Shown here: positions 45,668 to 57,851 of the stretch, one piece after another
How the letters are laid out: each line of letters starts with the position of its first letter
Position numbering within the stretch: position 1 is the stretch's first letter
DNA from: Trametopsis cervina
Lineage: Eukaryota > Basidiomycota > Agaricomycetes > Polyporales > Irpicaceae
Reading direction: 5' to 3'
Length of the DNA stretch: 64,000 bases
NCBI GenBank assembly: GCA_022385755.1
Contig: MU278349.1
Span: 62,001-126,000 of the forward strand
Notes under the pieces: generated by a model
Told to the model about the DNA's origin: nothing
Seen by the model: only the letters and a program-made list of their open reading frames with translations
The model's database searches: none
Translations under genes and position numbers: made by a program

Positions 45668-46529
45668 GGATACTGACTAGATGTGTATGAATAGTGCGAG
45701 TGGATGTGATAGCTTTGTGTAACGTTTACTGGACTCGGGATAACATATGTTTGTCCGTATTTGTGACGAATGACCCTAAGGCACCTGCGATATCAACAAC
45801 CACTCTAATGTTATCTAGACCTGGACAACCATGATGATCGGGCAAACTCGACCGCACTGCGTCCAGCTTATGGAGGTAAGTGCATCTCGTATGTTCGTTG
45901 AGCGGAAAATAACGCCTGTTTGCGAGTAGGAGAAAAATATACGGCGCTCTCCGGACTGACATGGGTCAACGGACGCTGTACCAGCCATTGGGTACCGCTC
46001 GAATGGTCAAACGTTATGTTCGGCGACAGCGAACGATAACGACCAGAATGACACAAGTGGCATTCGACTTCGTCGCTGTACAGTACGGGAAGTCACGCTC
46101 TCGGCCTCGATGCGAACAGTGTCCACCCAATCGCCTGCCGCGAACGGAGCAATTTTCATCTCCAAACTGATTACTACGGCACAGCAAAAGGCGTCAGCAC
46201 CTCAATAATCGAGATTAAAGCTGAAGATAATTATAGGTTCATCCAGTCCCTAATGTACCGCTGCTTACCTTTTTGCACGCACCGGATCAGCACATGAGCG
46301 CGGTATCGTAGGTTCAATCTCCATGTGGCCCCCATGTCCCTTGCGTTGGTGTCTGTCACCTCCATCAGTTCACGGCGATCGTTGACCATCGTTATAAACA
46401 ACAAGGTCTCAGCCCCGCGCCTCCCATTACCTCCTGCCCGCTTCACGTCGTTCTCTTCGCTCCCTCCCTCGAGGGGAAGTTATATCTAATTCCTACCTCC
46501 GTCGCTCTTTCTCTTTCAAGGCCACCGCA
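45668..46529. other. Spacer between AAA and GH79 genes
   Basis: The 862 bp hold no supported coding gene. A GGTTCAATCTC block near 46310 looks like a tRNA B box, but no A box or acceptor stem pairs with it. The last 60 bp are pyrimidine-rich and suit the GH79 leader. Confidence 0.45.
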
Positions 46530-48695
46530 ATGCCTTGCCTATCGCGTGCGCTGCTTTCGCTAGCAACCCTCTGCGGCACCGCCCTCGCCGCCTCTGTCCA
46601 GGTCAACGCCCCGTCCGCTCCACCAGGCGACAATGTCACCGCTGTATTTCCCAACTTCTTGGGCATGTCCCTCGAACTGTCTTTCATCAATTACTACTTT
46701 GGCAACGACACCTCCTCCATTCCGCAAACCATGATGAATTATCTCACCGCGCTCCACCAAAGAGGCGAGGGAAGACCTGTGCGGTTGCGACTGGGCGGCA
46801 ACTCCATGGATAGTTCAACATACGTGCCCGACCAGCAGCAGATTATAGAATTCACCGACCCTCAAGCCAACGTCAATGATCAGCCTGTGACCTATGGCGA
46901 AGTATTGTTCAATATCATGAAGACGGCGAGCGACCAGATTAACACCCAGTGGCTTGTCGGTGAGCTTGCCGATAACCTTCACCCCCTCTCACCGGCTGAC
47001 TCTGGTACCTGCAGGACTGAGCTTGCGCGATGCTAACAGCACCAACACTCCACTCGTCGCTGCAGACGCGGAGAGGATACTGGGCGACTACCTTGACGCT
47101 ACCTTACTCGGCAACGTCAGTTCCTGTCATACTGAAACATACTAATACTCACCAAACATGTGCGGACACAGGAGCCTGATCTCTACACTTCGCATGGTAA
47201 CAGGCCGAACATAGCCAATTACACGGTCAACGACTACATCGGAGTAGGTACACAACCCTCTTAGAATTGGATATAGCATACTGATTGTATGCCATCATCA
47301 GGATTACTGGGTTGCTACTGAGAATCTGCAAAAGACCTCACAAGGAGACTTCCTGTCTTTGAACAAAGTAGCAGGACCCACAATATGTTGTGCATGGGTA
47401 CGTGCATTTTTTTCCTCGGCCGCGGCGTACCGCATCATCTGCCCGCGACACGCCGCGACTCTGCCCAAGGTGGCTGCGGGACGTGCGACCGATCTCGTAT
47501 ACACCTCGGGCATGTTTGCGTCTATTGGACTTTGTGTCCCATTTTTAACACAGCACAGCATTTCCAACTAACGCGACCCTCATTCTTCCCAGGATATGTC
47601 TGCTGTTCTCACGTCGGGCTGGTTTCAAGACTTTGGCGCCCACTTAAAGTATCTCACCGTGCAGCATTACCCACAGAACCAGTACGCATATCAAAATAGT
47701 CCGCTGCAAGAAATACGCACTTACCATAACTTCATTCCAGCTGCTCTGGTTCATATCAATTCCACCTCGATTGGTACATGTCCCACACCAATACCGTGAA
47801 CCTCGCTCACTGGCAACAGCCCGCCCTAGACCTGCTCGCCAGCATGCCCTCCGACACACGCAAGCCGCTCCTGATGGACGAATTCAACTCGGCCTCATGC
47901 GGCGGAATCCCGGAGTCCAACACATTCGCCATGGCGCTCTGGACAGCCGACTACGCGCTCCAAATGGCCGCGGTCGGCTACTCGGGCGCGTACCTGCACA
48001 CGCGCGAGCGCGGCGTGCCCTACAACCTGTTCGACGTCCCCGACGCGCCGGCTGGCGCCTCCGGTCTCTGGACGACGAACCCGAACTTCTACGCGATGCT
48101 CGCGGTGAACGAGGCGCTGCAGAGCGGGGCCGGCGGGGCGGGGAGCCGTGTCGTCGACCTCGACGTGAGCGGGAGCGTGCAGGACTACGCGGCTGTACAG
48201 GCCGGGTATGCGATATACAACGCGTCTACGAGCCAGGTGAGCAGCATCGCGCTGTTCAACTACGCGAACATGTCCGCGCAGGGCACAGATTTCGCGTTGC
48301 CCGCGTCACTCTTCGCTAGCTCAGACGGCGGGGACGTGAGGGTGCGGTACCTCACTGCGCCGAGCGCGACGGAGACGACGGATGTGAGTTGGGGGAACCT
48401 GACGTATGCGGGCGTGGGAGACGGTGTGCCGGTGACGAGCAGCCATACGCAGTGGGCGGATAAGACTGTGAGCTGTAAGGGCGGGTGCACGGTGTCTGTC
48501 CCGGGACCTGGTATGGCTGTTGTGTTTGTTGCGGGGCCGCCGAGTAACACTACCACCACGACTGGAACCCCTACGGCTAATTCTGGGAATGCGAGCACCT
48601 CCCAAAAGGCCAGCGGAGCAGGAATATCTGGGGTTGGGATTCGTGAGCTCTGCTTGACTGTCGCCAGTGCGGTTCTCTTGGCTGTAGCTCTCTGA
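46530..48695 (+). CDS. GH79 beta-glucuronidase-type glycosidase, GPI-anchored
   Basis: GH79 enzymes cleave glucuronic or 4-O-methyl-glucuronic acid from proteoglycan-like or arabinogalactan substrates. Exons 46530-46959, 47015-47115, 47172-47243, 47302-47397, 47593-47681 and 47741-48695 give 580 aa. A signal peptide (ALLSLATLCGTALAA) leads to a TIM barrel: FPNFLGMSLELSF, PVRLRLGGNSMDSS, and the acid/base in GNEPDLY (Glu178, split by an intron before the Glu). The likely nucleophile is Glu310 in LLMDEFNSASCGG. A C-terminal beta-sandwich follows, then a Thr/Ser-rich linker and a hydrophobic end (ELCLTVASAVLLAVAL), which predicts a GPI anchor. The exon 5 donor was chosen at GTACGC (47682) so that phase and HYPQNHC are kept. 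Confidence 0.88.
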
Positions 48696-48952
48696 CCATC
48701 TAAAAGCCTCCTTTGGACTCCTCAGCACCGTCGTGCCTTCATTTTGTCGAGTTTGTGCTTGCAAGACTCTTTCATTCTTGATGGGAACACTGTGTGGACC
48801 AATTACTTGTATTTCACGAAGTCAATATTGTCATATTGTGCGGTCGTGATCTAGTATACATATCTCGCAATGTACATACCATGCTAGTGTACGTACATAT
48901 ACCCGCCGCATTTATAACCATTACATTTCACACCTGAGGTGTGCGCCGCATA

Positions 48953-50209
48953 TCATACGTTGGAGTCTTTCCAGTCAAGTCTATGGGTGGGCAATAGTGG
49001 AGGTTCTCTGACCATCTGCACACGCCATGCTTAGTGTCGGCCGTTATCTGAGAAGATAGACTTACTACACCGACGACCACAGGACGTTCATTCCACGTGG
49101 GGTTTGTATCCCCCACCTGGTATGTCGTCACCGCGTAGAAACCGAGACTGTTGTAGAATGGAACGTTTGCTTCGTGATTGCTCGAAAAGAGGTAGGTCGC
49201 GCGGCCTCGGCGGTCTGCCTGCTCGGTCTGTTAATCCAATGCCTACATGATCATCGAAAATCTTGCGTACCTCGTCTGTAACTAACTGTATCAACGTGCT
49301 CGCGTACCCGCGATGCTGACTAGTGGGTGCCGTAGCTATCGTGCTCACGAACAGCATATCCTGTTTCTTCTCTCCTAGAGTTTCTTTCGCTGTCTTTGTC
49401 TGGACCTCGTAGATCTCCGTGAGACGCTACACGACAGAGATGTGAACTTCAGCGTCCGGTATTCGGTGCAGTGGAACTGAGGATGCCGTACATTCCGTTG
49501 CTCTGCTGTGAAGATGTATCCAAATGGACCGTTGTACTTGTAGAAGTAGTCCGATATCCATTTCAACAGAGGGGATTGTGGTTTTCGTTCACGCGCCGGT
49601 GTGAGCTGCCTGCGTAGGGACGGTCTGTTAGTAGGATGGGGGCATTTCACAGTTTGAAGACATACGCGACGAGGAAGGATTCGCCGCCCTGTATGACCCA
49701 CGCCGTCCCTTCCATAACGTGCAATACGTACATCACGATGAGCGAGCACCAGGTTACTGCCATTGTCCATCTTGTCTCTCTGAAGTCCTGTTCAAAGATC
49801 AGAAAGCTGGTTTGAGAATGAGAAGAGGCGACGCACGGGTGTATCTACCAGATAATGTCTAACAGGGTCGTGTGAGTCCTTGAGTGCGACCTGAACGGTT
49901 CGCACGACGCGAGGAATGTCCACTGAATACGTGGCTGGGTAAGTCAGCCATCTCAGGGGGGGAGGAACGAGGATTTTACGTGCAGAATCTCATCCGTCTA
50001 GGGCGCGGGGGCTTGTGTGCCATGAATGGGAGCGACGCAGCGTCACTATCGAGGCGTATATCGGCGCGAGCATGGTTGTAATGATCTCGAGATGGGACAA
50101 AGTGCGCAGCAGCCTGCATAGCAGACAGGGCTTGAGCATCCAAGGGCATGATGGACGACTTCTCAGGTGGGACCGACGCGAATGTGGGTGGCAGAGGCGA
50201 GGGGTCCAT
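48953..50209 (-). CDS. GNAT-family N-acetyltransferase
   Basis: Exons 50047-50209, 49837-49934, 49666-49787, 49492-49609, 49271-49426, 49066-49218 and 48953-49015 give 290 aa. The acetyl-CoA-binding motif is clear: FVSTIATAPTSQHRGYAS, where QHRGYA is the pyrophosphate-binding loop, then GRATYLFSSNHEANVPFYNS and LGFYAVTTYQVG, the usual last strands of the fold. The N-terminal part (IPRVVRTVQVALKDS, HYLVDTPDFRETRW) matches the start of a fungal GNAT group. Substrate unknown. The first exon is the weakest part: it was chosen because its donor (GTGACG) restores phase, and the acceptor could equally be 12 nt later (49922). It diverges from the lipase gene. Confidence 0.78.
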
Positions 50210-50894
50210 CGTCACCGTGGGCTATCGCCACGTCCTTTATCGCTGACGGCAGTCTGGTTTCCGAGACGAAGCATGAAGAAGTGGTCCTTGGGAACCTGGG
50301 AATTTATAGACTGCTTCTTACTCGCAGAATCCTGCTCTGATGTTGAGTTGTTATAGAGGCTGGTCATGAGGATGATGGTCGTGTGTGGTAGAAGACTGTG
50401 AGGGCATGCCGAGCTGATGAACAGACATCGGTAGATGAGCGTCGTTCGGTGTGGCAGATCATCTGTGTACGCACCGATATATGGAAGTTGATTCACTTGC
50501 ATGCGAGAATCTGGGTGTGCAATTCCTGATGTGCTAACCCCTCGAGCGTCGGGCTCAGCGGTGATGTCGTACGTTGAGGTAATAATCTCTACCGGAGGGG
50601 CCACTAAGCATAATGATTATTGCAGACCATGGCGATGGACATAAGTGAAAGATAGAGTCTGCGGACAAGATATGCAGCGAGTGTATGCTGTAGACGCCAC
50701 ACCAGCCGTCGTCACTGTCCCGGAGTTCGGAGCAAAAATCCCCTCCCCTAGCCGGTAGCAGACCCCGACGTCTGCATCCACATCTCCTGTACCACGTAAG
50801 GACCTCGTATCAAATCAGCAGCCTGCAGAATGACGAAGACACAATCGGCCGCCTGTTCCAATCCCCACCAATTCACTCTCTTACCCTGGCCCCC
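50210..50894. other. Divergent GNAT / lipase promoter region
   Basis: The 685 bp separate outward-facing genes. On the minus strand a 51-codon frame beginning MTSLYNNSTSEQD (ATG at 50366) reads like protein for a while and ends at 50212, just before the GNAT start; it may be an extra leader exon or an upstream ORF. A CTATAAATT element lies inside it, near 50306. Confidence 0.4.
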
Positions 50895-52799
50895 ATGTTC
50901 ACACTCCCAGACGTACCCGGCCCATACCCTGTTGGCGCAACCACCTTTGCTGTGCCTATAGATCTTCCAAACCCTCAGGACCGGATTGTTGGAGATGGCA
51001 AGGTCAAGGCTACGGCTGCTGGTAATCCGCATGAACCTGCTTTGAAGCTGGAGGAATTGGCGTTTACTGCGTTCTACCCCGCGGAGGTCAATGGTGGAAG
51101 GAGGGTGAGGAAGGGAATGGCCTGGCTACCGAAGTGAGTGAGCTGGTCGTGTGACGTCTTGATGTAGGCTAACGGTGTGCTGTGGTACGTCTTCAGTCCA
51201 GTCTGGGGTACACTTCGGGGTTACGCGCACTTCTCGAAATGGAGGTACTCGTTAATCACTTGGCTGCTCGGGATTCCAGCGCGATACATCAAGGTGCGTG
51301 CACTACGGTTCATGCTCATATGTGGTCTAGTTTCAATGTGTTGCAGATACCAGTATATTCGAACGCACCCTTACTGGACCCTCAGGACGCGAAGGACTTC
51401 CCTGAAGGGTCTTGGCCGCTGGTACTGTTTTCACATGGTCTGGCAGGAAACCGCACAAACTACAGGTATGTGCGGACCATTGTGTTCTAGCTGTATTCTA
51501 AACTCCAGTTTCTCGGAAGTCATTTCTGCTCTCGTCTCGCCTCTCATGGCAATGTCGTATTGGCGTTCGAGCACCGCGATGGTACAGGGCCCTTCATAGA
51601 AACGCTCTCAAGCGTACCAGGGAGACATGAACCCAAAAGCCCTGATTACAAGTTATATCTGCATCCTGATGATGTAATGTAAGTTGAGCTCTCTCTTGCC
51701 CGTGCTCCCCAACGCCGACGTTCCTATTCATATAGATGGGACGAGACAGTAGACCGGAACAAATATCCTCTGAAGAAGGACCAGCTACGATTTAGACAAC
51801 TAGAAATCTATCTTGCATACACACATTTCAAGAGATTTGTGTCTGGAGTACTCGAAAAGGATGCAGGTTGGTCATATACACCTCCGTTACTAGAACTCAG
51901 CGGTGCTTACTGGTGTTGGTCGTAGAAGCGCTTCCACAACCGGAAATACATACTATAGATGGTCCTTGGAACTTCAATCTTACCTCGCGTTCCCATGACC
52001 GCCAGTTCTGGGAGAGCTGGCTCAAGACCGGTTCTCGTCCGAAGGTGGAGTGCGACACGAACATATGCCTAGCCGGTCACTCCTTCGGCGGTGCTACTGT
52101 GGTACGCAGTCCACTTCCGATCTGACTCTAATCATGAATATTTATTGAAACGAAACATAGCTTTCTGTACTATCAACAAAACCTCCTACCTTCGCAGGCC
52201 AGGAGTTCCCTCACATACCCTTCACCCATGCGATCGCCTTGGACCCATGGATGGACCCGTTGCCGTCGCCTGTGCCCGCTCCACTAGCTGCAGCATCCTC
52301 AGTCCCAGGCGAACGCAGTGCTGAGACACCCCGCCTACTCGTCATCAACTCGGAGGGATTCACCTTGTGGGATGACCACTTCAAGCGTCTCGAGGACGTC
52401 GTCCGATCATGGAATGAGGCTCCTCGCGAAGACAACGGAGAAGCACGTCCAGGCGGAACAGAAGAAAAGTCGAATGCGAGCGGCGAGCGGGCGACGCTGG
52501 TGACTATCGTCCGCTCGCAGCACATCTCGTTCTCAGACTTTGGTGTGCTCGTCCCTTTCGGACGGCTCGCACGGGAGGGAAAGAAGTACCTGGATGTCAC
52601 CTGTGAGCTGGCCGTTGCATTTCTGCAGGGTAGACAGAGTGGAGGCGGCGGAGATCCCAATGCTGCACTCGAAGAGGTGCTGGCGAGGCAGACAAAGGTT
52701 GCGGGCGAGGTCGAGCCGATCAACGTGCATAAACCGGACTCGGAGACGGAGTGGAAGAAGAGGATTGTGGGAGAGGTGGGGGATATTGTTGTGCATTAG
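50895..52799 (+). CDS. PAF-acetylhydrolase-like lipase (PLA2 group VII)
   Basis: These alpha/beta hydrolases cleave short or oxidised sn-2 acyl groups of phospholipids. Exons 50895-51133, 51197-51293, 51347-51465, 51520-51678, 51736-51866, 51926-52101 and 52161-52799 give 519 aa. The N-terminal beta region (PDVPGPYPVGATTFAVP, AFYPAEV) has no signal peptide, so it is probably intracellular. Family blocks: WPLVLFSHGLAGNRTNYS with the oxyanion hole, GNVVLAFEHRDGTGPF, and the nucleophile elbow GHSFGG with Ser301. ALDPWMDP follows, probably giving the catalytic Asp, and RSQHISFSDF gives the His. Exon 4's acceptor was placed at 51519, not at the nearer CAG, because only that keeps the HFCSRLASHG block. 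Confidence 0.9.
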
Positions 52800-53103
52800 T
52801 GTCTTTACCTTGGGATGGTGTATCGTTCGCGGTTGTTCTGTATCCTGGTGTGTATCAATGGATGTGTATATTACACTTAGAATGGGCAGGTACTTTTTCA
52901 TATGGAGATGCACGAGAAATGAGGACCAGCTCTCAGTGGCATTAAGAGTGTTCAGGTAGTTTAGAAACTAATAGCAGATTGTTATGTAGTCCGGGGGGCA
53001 TAGCATGTGTTTCAATGAGAGACTGTCGGGGGCTCCTGACATTAGAAGACATGAAACTAGCATGCACGTTTTAAGAGCCTACCCATGGAATAGCACGAAC
53101 TTT
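52800..53103. other. Convergent spacer
   Basis: The 304 bp lie between the lipase stop and the stop of the next minus-strand gene. It should contain both 3' UTRs; nothing else is seen. Confidence 0.4.
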
Positions 53104-53860
53104 CTAATAACTTTCAATGATCTTCTCATAGGCGCGAATAAGCCGGAGCGAAGACTCATGTTCACGCTGCTTCTCTCTATCCTCGAGCTCAAGCTCTTTG
53201 ACCTTGAGCTCATGTTCTTGCCGAAGTTCTATGAGCTTCAGTTCATGCGCCTGCTTTGAAACGAGGTCTCGTGTAGCAGCATTGGTTTGAATGCTGACAC
53301 GCTGAGTCTCATACTTGGCCTTCTTCGCGGCGTACTTGGCAGCCTTTGTAGCATACCTGGCAGCGAGAACCGTGGCCATGTGCTTGATCTCCTCGTGAGC
53401 AGCAACAGGATCTGCCGCTCCCTGACCAGCAACAAGGTCCAATCGCCTCCTGTGCTTCATATATTCGGCGCCGATCCTACTTGGGTGTCAGTAGATGGTC
53501 GAGGTCAAGATATTCAATTACGCACCATTTTATCCTTGCTTCAACTTTCTCTGCCCATGCCTCGTTGTCGCACGTAGCCTCATATAGTGCTCGCACGTTC
53601 GGATCCTCATCCTGGGAGAACACATGATGGGCGATCTGTGCGTAGTAGTAGGACTTCGGGTATTCCATAGTCTCGTCCTCATCATCCTCTTCATGCGATA
53701 CCTTGTTATCGTCCAATGAAAAGAGGTACGGATGTTCCACAAGATTCTCCTCGAGCCACTTGATAAGACGATCTGTCCGATATTTGAGCTGCTTGTCATC
53801 CCACCCGACGTTGGCGATCTCAGACTCGACATCCCTGGATGTGGACGCAGAGTCCGTCAT
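53104..53860 (-). CDS. Unknown acidic and coiled-coil protein
   Basis: I do not recognise this family. Exons 53526-53860 and 53104-53476, joined across a 49-nt intron, give 235 aa. The N-terminal half is acidic and Trp/Tyr-rich (VGWDDKQLKYRTDRLIKWLEE, split here by family-like spacing; EEDDEDETMEYPKSYYY), with a helical look like DNA- or protein-binding three-helix modules. The C-terminal half is one long charged helix: an Ala/Lys/Tyr repeat (YATKAAKYAAKKAKYE), then heptads of Glu, Leu and Arg (HELKVKELELEDREKQREHE), predicted to form a coiled coil. The end, AYEKIIESY, is conserved-looking. It could be a nuclear or ribosome-associated factor; no function is claimed. Confidence 0.75.
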
Positions 53861-54209
53861 GTTGTCGAGAAGAATAATTGAGGTGCTGAAGCTGTAACGC
53901 GACGACAGCTGGCAGAGCTGCGAGGAAACACGAACGAATACTGTAGACCGACCTTTATTACCTTTCGGCCGGCGCTACCACACCTGAGCGGGCGCTTTAC
54001 AGACGGAGCACTGGAAGACTGCATTGACCGGAAACTGTCTTCACCACACACATTGACCAGTGGCGAGTCTTCTCGTCGACGTGCTCTACCTTACCTTACA
54101 GCTGGGCTGCAGATAGTGCTCCGCAGCTTCCAGCTTTCAACTTTGCTCTGCCCTGTGAAGGCATACCAAGCACCCGGAAAGAACACAATACCAGGCCAAT
54201 AACACTACT
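53861..54209. promoter_or_regulatory. Divergent promoter, coiled-coil gene and CFT2
   Basis: The 349 bp separate outward-facing start codons. No TATA box is evident on either side. Confidence 0.4.
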
Positions 54210-57200
54210 ATGATTACCTTCACTCCCCTCTCCGGCGCCGCACGCTCGTCAAGAACAATACCTCTTGCATACCTCCTACAAGTGGATGATGTCCGAATTC
54301 TTCTCGACTGCGGCTCCCCCGACTGGTGCCCCGAAGGTTCGACGTCCGCCGTGACGGAGGAGGATCTCCTGGAGACGACGTACCACTGGGAACAGTACTG
54401 CCAGGCCTTACGAGAGTGTGTATCTTAATCTTCTACCTAACCAATGCAACTCTTTTGTCAAAATTCTCAATGCTTGAGCTCAATCCCCGCGCGCAGTGGC
54501 GCGCTGCTTTCTTCCTCTGCGTGCGTTCTATTGTCTGCAAGATGTCCATACTGAATGTATTTTCTTTCGCGAACTCTTCTGCAGGGCAGCGCCGTCCATC
54601 GACCTCGTCCTCATCTCGCATGGAGACCTCGCGCATTCTGGGCTGTATGCCTACGCGTACACGCATTGGGGGCTCACCGCTCCTGCGTACACCACTTTGC
54701 CGGTACAAGCCATGGCTCGCGTAGCAGCCACTGAAGATGTGGAAGGTGTCCGCGAACAGGAGGCTTTCCTCTCTGACGCGCCTTCGACACCTGAGGAAGA
54801 AGAAAAACCAGAAGGCGAACATGGTCTTGGTGGAGACCAGGATGAGGCGATGGAGCAGGAGAAAGAGAAGTCTCCCACCCCGAAACAGGCTACGCCGTCG
54901 TCTACCCCTGCGACCTCGGGGAAGCGGAAGTATGTCGCAACTGTGCAAGAGGTGCATGAGGCGTTTGACGCCATTACAGTGCTGAGGTACTCCCAGCCGT
55001 GTCATTTACAAGGTGCGTTCACAACCTCAAGATGTTCGCGGCTTGCACTGAATGGAAACACTCGGCAGGGAAATGTCAGGGCTTGACGATCATCCCATTC
55101 AACGCTGGTCATACTCTCGGTGGCACAATATGGAAGATTCGGTCACCCACGGCCGGTACGATCCTGTACGCAGTCGACATGAGCCACATGCGTGAACGGC
55201 ATCTGGACGGGACAGTGCTCATGATGAGGCCTGGCAGTGGGTCGGGCGTGTTCGAGACGTTGCAACGGCCAGACTTACTTATCACAGATGCGGAACGTGC
55301 TAATATTACTACGGCGAGGAGGAAGGATCGAGATGCAGCTCTGCTCGGTGAGTCTTTTCTTACAACACTTACGACTGGGTATCTTATGACGTATGTTATG
55401 GCCAGACTGTGTTACAGCAACACTGAGCAGCCGGAACTCGCTTCTCATGCCCTGCGACGCGAGCAGCCGTGTTCTCGAGCTCCTCGTCCTGCTCGACCAG
55501 CACTGGAAGTACTCAAGACTCCGCTACCCCATCTGCCTGCTCTCGAAGACCGGACAGGAGATGCTCACGTTCGTTCGGAGTATGATGGAATGGCTTGGTG
55601 GAACTATCAGCAAGGAGGATGTCGGTGCGGAGGGGCAGGACGGGGGAAAGAACGGCGGGAAAGGATCGAAAAGGAAGAGGGACGACGATAATGACGACGA
55701 GGCTTTGGGAGCATTTGCGCTCCGGTTCCCGTAAGAGATTCTCCCTGTCTTCCATTGCGACGTGCATAGTTAACAAGAGGTGCCCGCAGACACTTGGAGA
55801 TCTTTCCCAACCCTGCTGCTTTGACACATCGATACTCATCCAAAGATCCCAAGCTCATTCTGGCGATTCCTGCTTCATTGTCGCATGGTGCATCCAGGAC
55901 CGTCTTCGCTGACTTTGCTCAGACGCAGAACAATGTCGTTCTGTTGACTGGTCGAGGCGAGGAAGGTACGCTCGGACGGATACTGTTTGAGCAGTGGAAC
56001 AACTCACAGCGTGAGGAGTACAAATGGGACCGCGGAAAAATCGGGAACAACATCATGATGGACGGTGTTATGCACCTAAAGGTTCGTCTTTCAGCGACGT
56101 GATACGATTACATACCCTTACAACCTAACTGTGATAGATGAACTCAAAAGTCCCTCTGCAAGGTGCAGAGCTGGAAGAGCACCTTGCTAAAGAGCGAGCG
56201 ATCAAGGAGAAGGAGGTCGCGAAGAAGGCCGCAGAAGAGCGGCGCCAGCGTATCCTTGAAGCCGACGAGGCGGACACTGAGGAAGATGACGATTCGGACT
56301 CTGACGAGGATGACGAGAACGAGGTCGAGCGCGCACTTGAAAATGAGATGAACCTCGATGGCGACGAGGACGAACCAAAAGAACGCAAACGGAGAGACAG
56401 GAAACGGAGCGGTGCTGGCAAAGCAGCTTGGAGTTCTGCGGTGGACGACGATGGCGTCGCGAAGCAGATGCTGTCGTATGACATATACCTGAAGGGTAAT
56501 ATGTCCAAGGCGACGTCTTTCTTCAAGAGTGCGGATGGGCAGTCACAGAGGTTCAGGATGTTCCCTTTCATTGAGAAGAAGAGAAGGATAGATGAGTATG
56601 GAGAACTGCTCGATGTGGAGATGTGGCTGAGGAAGGGGAAGGCGTTGGAGATAGAAGGGGAGAGTGAGGAAGTGAAGGAGATGAAGAAGGTCAAGGCTGA
56701 AGAGGAGGCCAAGGTATGCGTAGGGTCACGCTTCACAGGCAGTTCCTGGCTAACAATCATATGAATTACACAGAAAGCACCACGAGAACCTCCATCGAAG
56801 TTTATCACAACAGTCGCTGAAGTCCAACTGGCGTGCCGTCTTCTGTTCGTGGATTTGGAGGGCTTGAACGACGGTCGTTCAGTGAAGACCATCGTAGCAC
56901 AGGTCAACCCACGGAAAATGGTGAGTTGCTACGGGTTTGTGCATGCCATAACCTGACCGTCGTTTCAGATTGTAGTGCATGCACCTGCTACTGCCACAGA
57001 TCACCTGCTAGAGAGCTGTGCTGGCATAAGAGCCATGACCAAGGATATCTTTGCTCCAGCCCAGGGCGAGAGTATCCAGATCGGACAGCATACCAACAGT
57101 TTCTCGATCTCGCTCAGTGACGAGCTATTAGCGTCGCTCAAGATGTCCAGGGTACGTTTTGCAGCGCATATGACGCTGCTGTTACTCACAGATGCGTTTA

Positions 57201-57632
57201 CAGTTCGAGGATAACGAGGTTGGCCACGTCACAGGACGGATAGCTAGTATCGCCACTTCAACAATCCCCATCCTAGAGCCCATCAGTGCCTCGGCGTCGC
57301 GAGAATCGCGTGCGCAGAGCAAGGCCCGCGGACGGATGCTTGGCGCACGGCCCACCATGTCTCTTCCTCAATCCACCCTAATAGGCGATCTGAAACTGAC
57401 AGCATTGAAGGGGCGGTTGGCCGCTGTCGGTGTTCAAGCTGAGTTGATTGGTGAGGGTGTTCTGATCTGCGGCGCAGCGGCGAAGAGGGGTAGCATGCCT
57501 GATTCGTTGGAGGACTCCGTCGCCGTTAAGAAGACGGGTCGCGGTAAAGTTGATCTGGAAGGGCCAGTCTCCGATGTTTACTATGTTGTGCGGAGAGAGG
57601 TGTATAACCTGCATGCACTTGTAGCAGCTTAG
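54210..57632 (+). CDS. CFT2: Cleavage and polyadenylation factor subunit CFT2/CPSF100
   Basis: CPSF100 pairs with the nuclease CPSF73 in pre-mRNA 3'-end processing. Nine exons give 954 aa: 54210-54415, 54585-55012, 55069-55347, 55406-55730, 55790-56081, 56138-56713, 56774-56920, 56969-57151 and 57204-57632. A metallo-beta-lactamase fold opens the protein (ILLDCGSPDW, LVLISHGDLAHSGLY). The strict HxHxDH metal motif is absent, as expected for the inactive CPSF100. A beta-CASP domain follows (DASSRVLELLVLLDQHW, KTGQEMLTFVRSMMEWL, ILAIPASLSHGASRTVFADF), with RMMF-like C-terminal blocks (LLFVDLEGLNDGRS, VVHAPATATDHLLESC, GDLKLTALKGRL). Two long acidic/basic inserts (around residues 130-190 and 640-710) enlarge it over the yeast protein. 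Confidence 0.94.
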
Positions 57633-57851
57633 TAGATTAATTGTCTGTGACCTATCTATACATTTACCTTGTGCTCCTACTTCCCGAATATGGACGCCTG
57701 ACTTTATGTGATGCAACTGTGTTCCTCTGTAGTTCTGGTAAGGATGCGTCGTGAGTAACGTTTGTTGTCGTATCTAAAGTACATTCGGTACTGTGGTGTA
57801 TAAATTACAATTATATCTCTGTTTTCAATGCCCAAGTTATACGAATCGAAT

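Noticed and set aside
46290..46345. tRNA-like B box (ggttcaatctc)
   Set aside because: No matching A box or acceptor stem could be paired around it.
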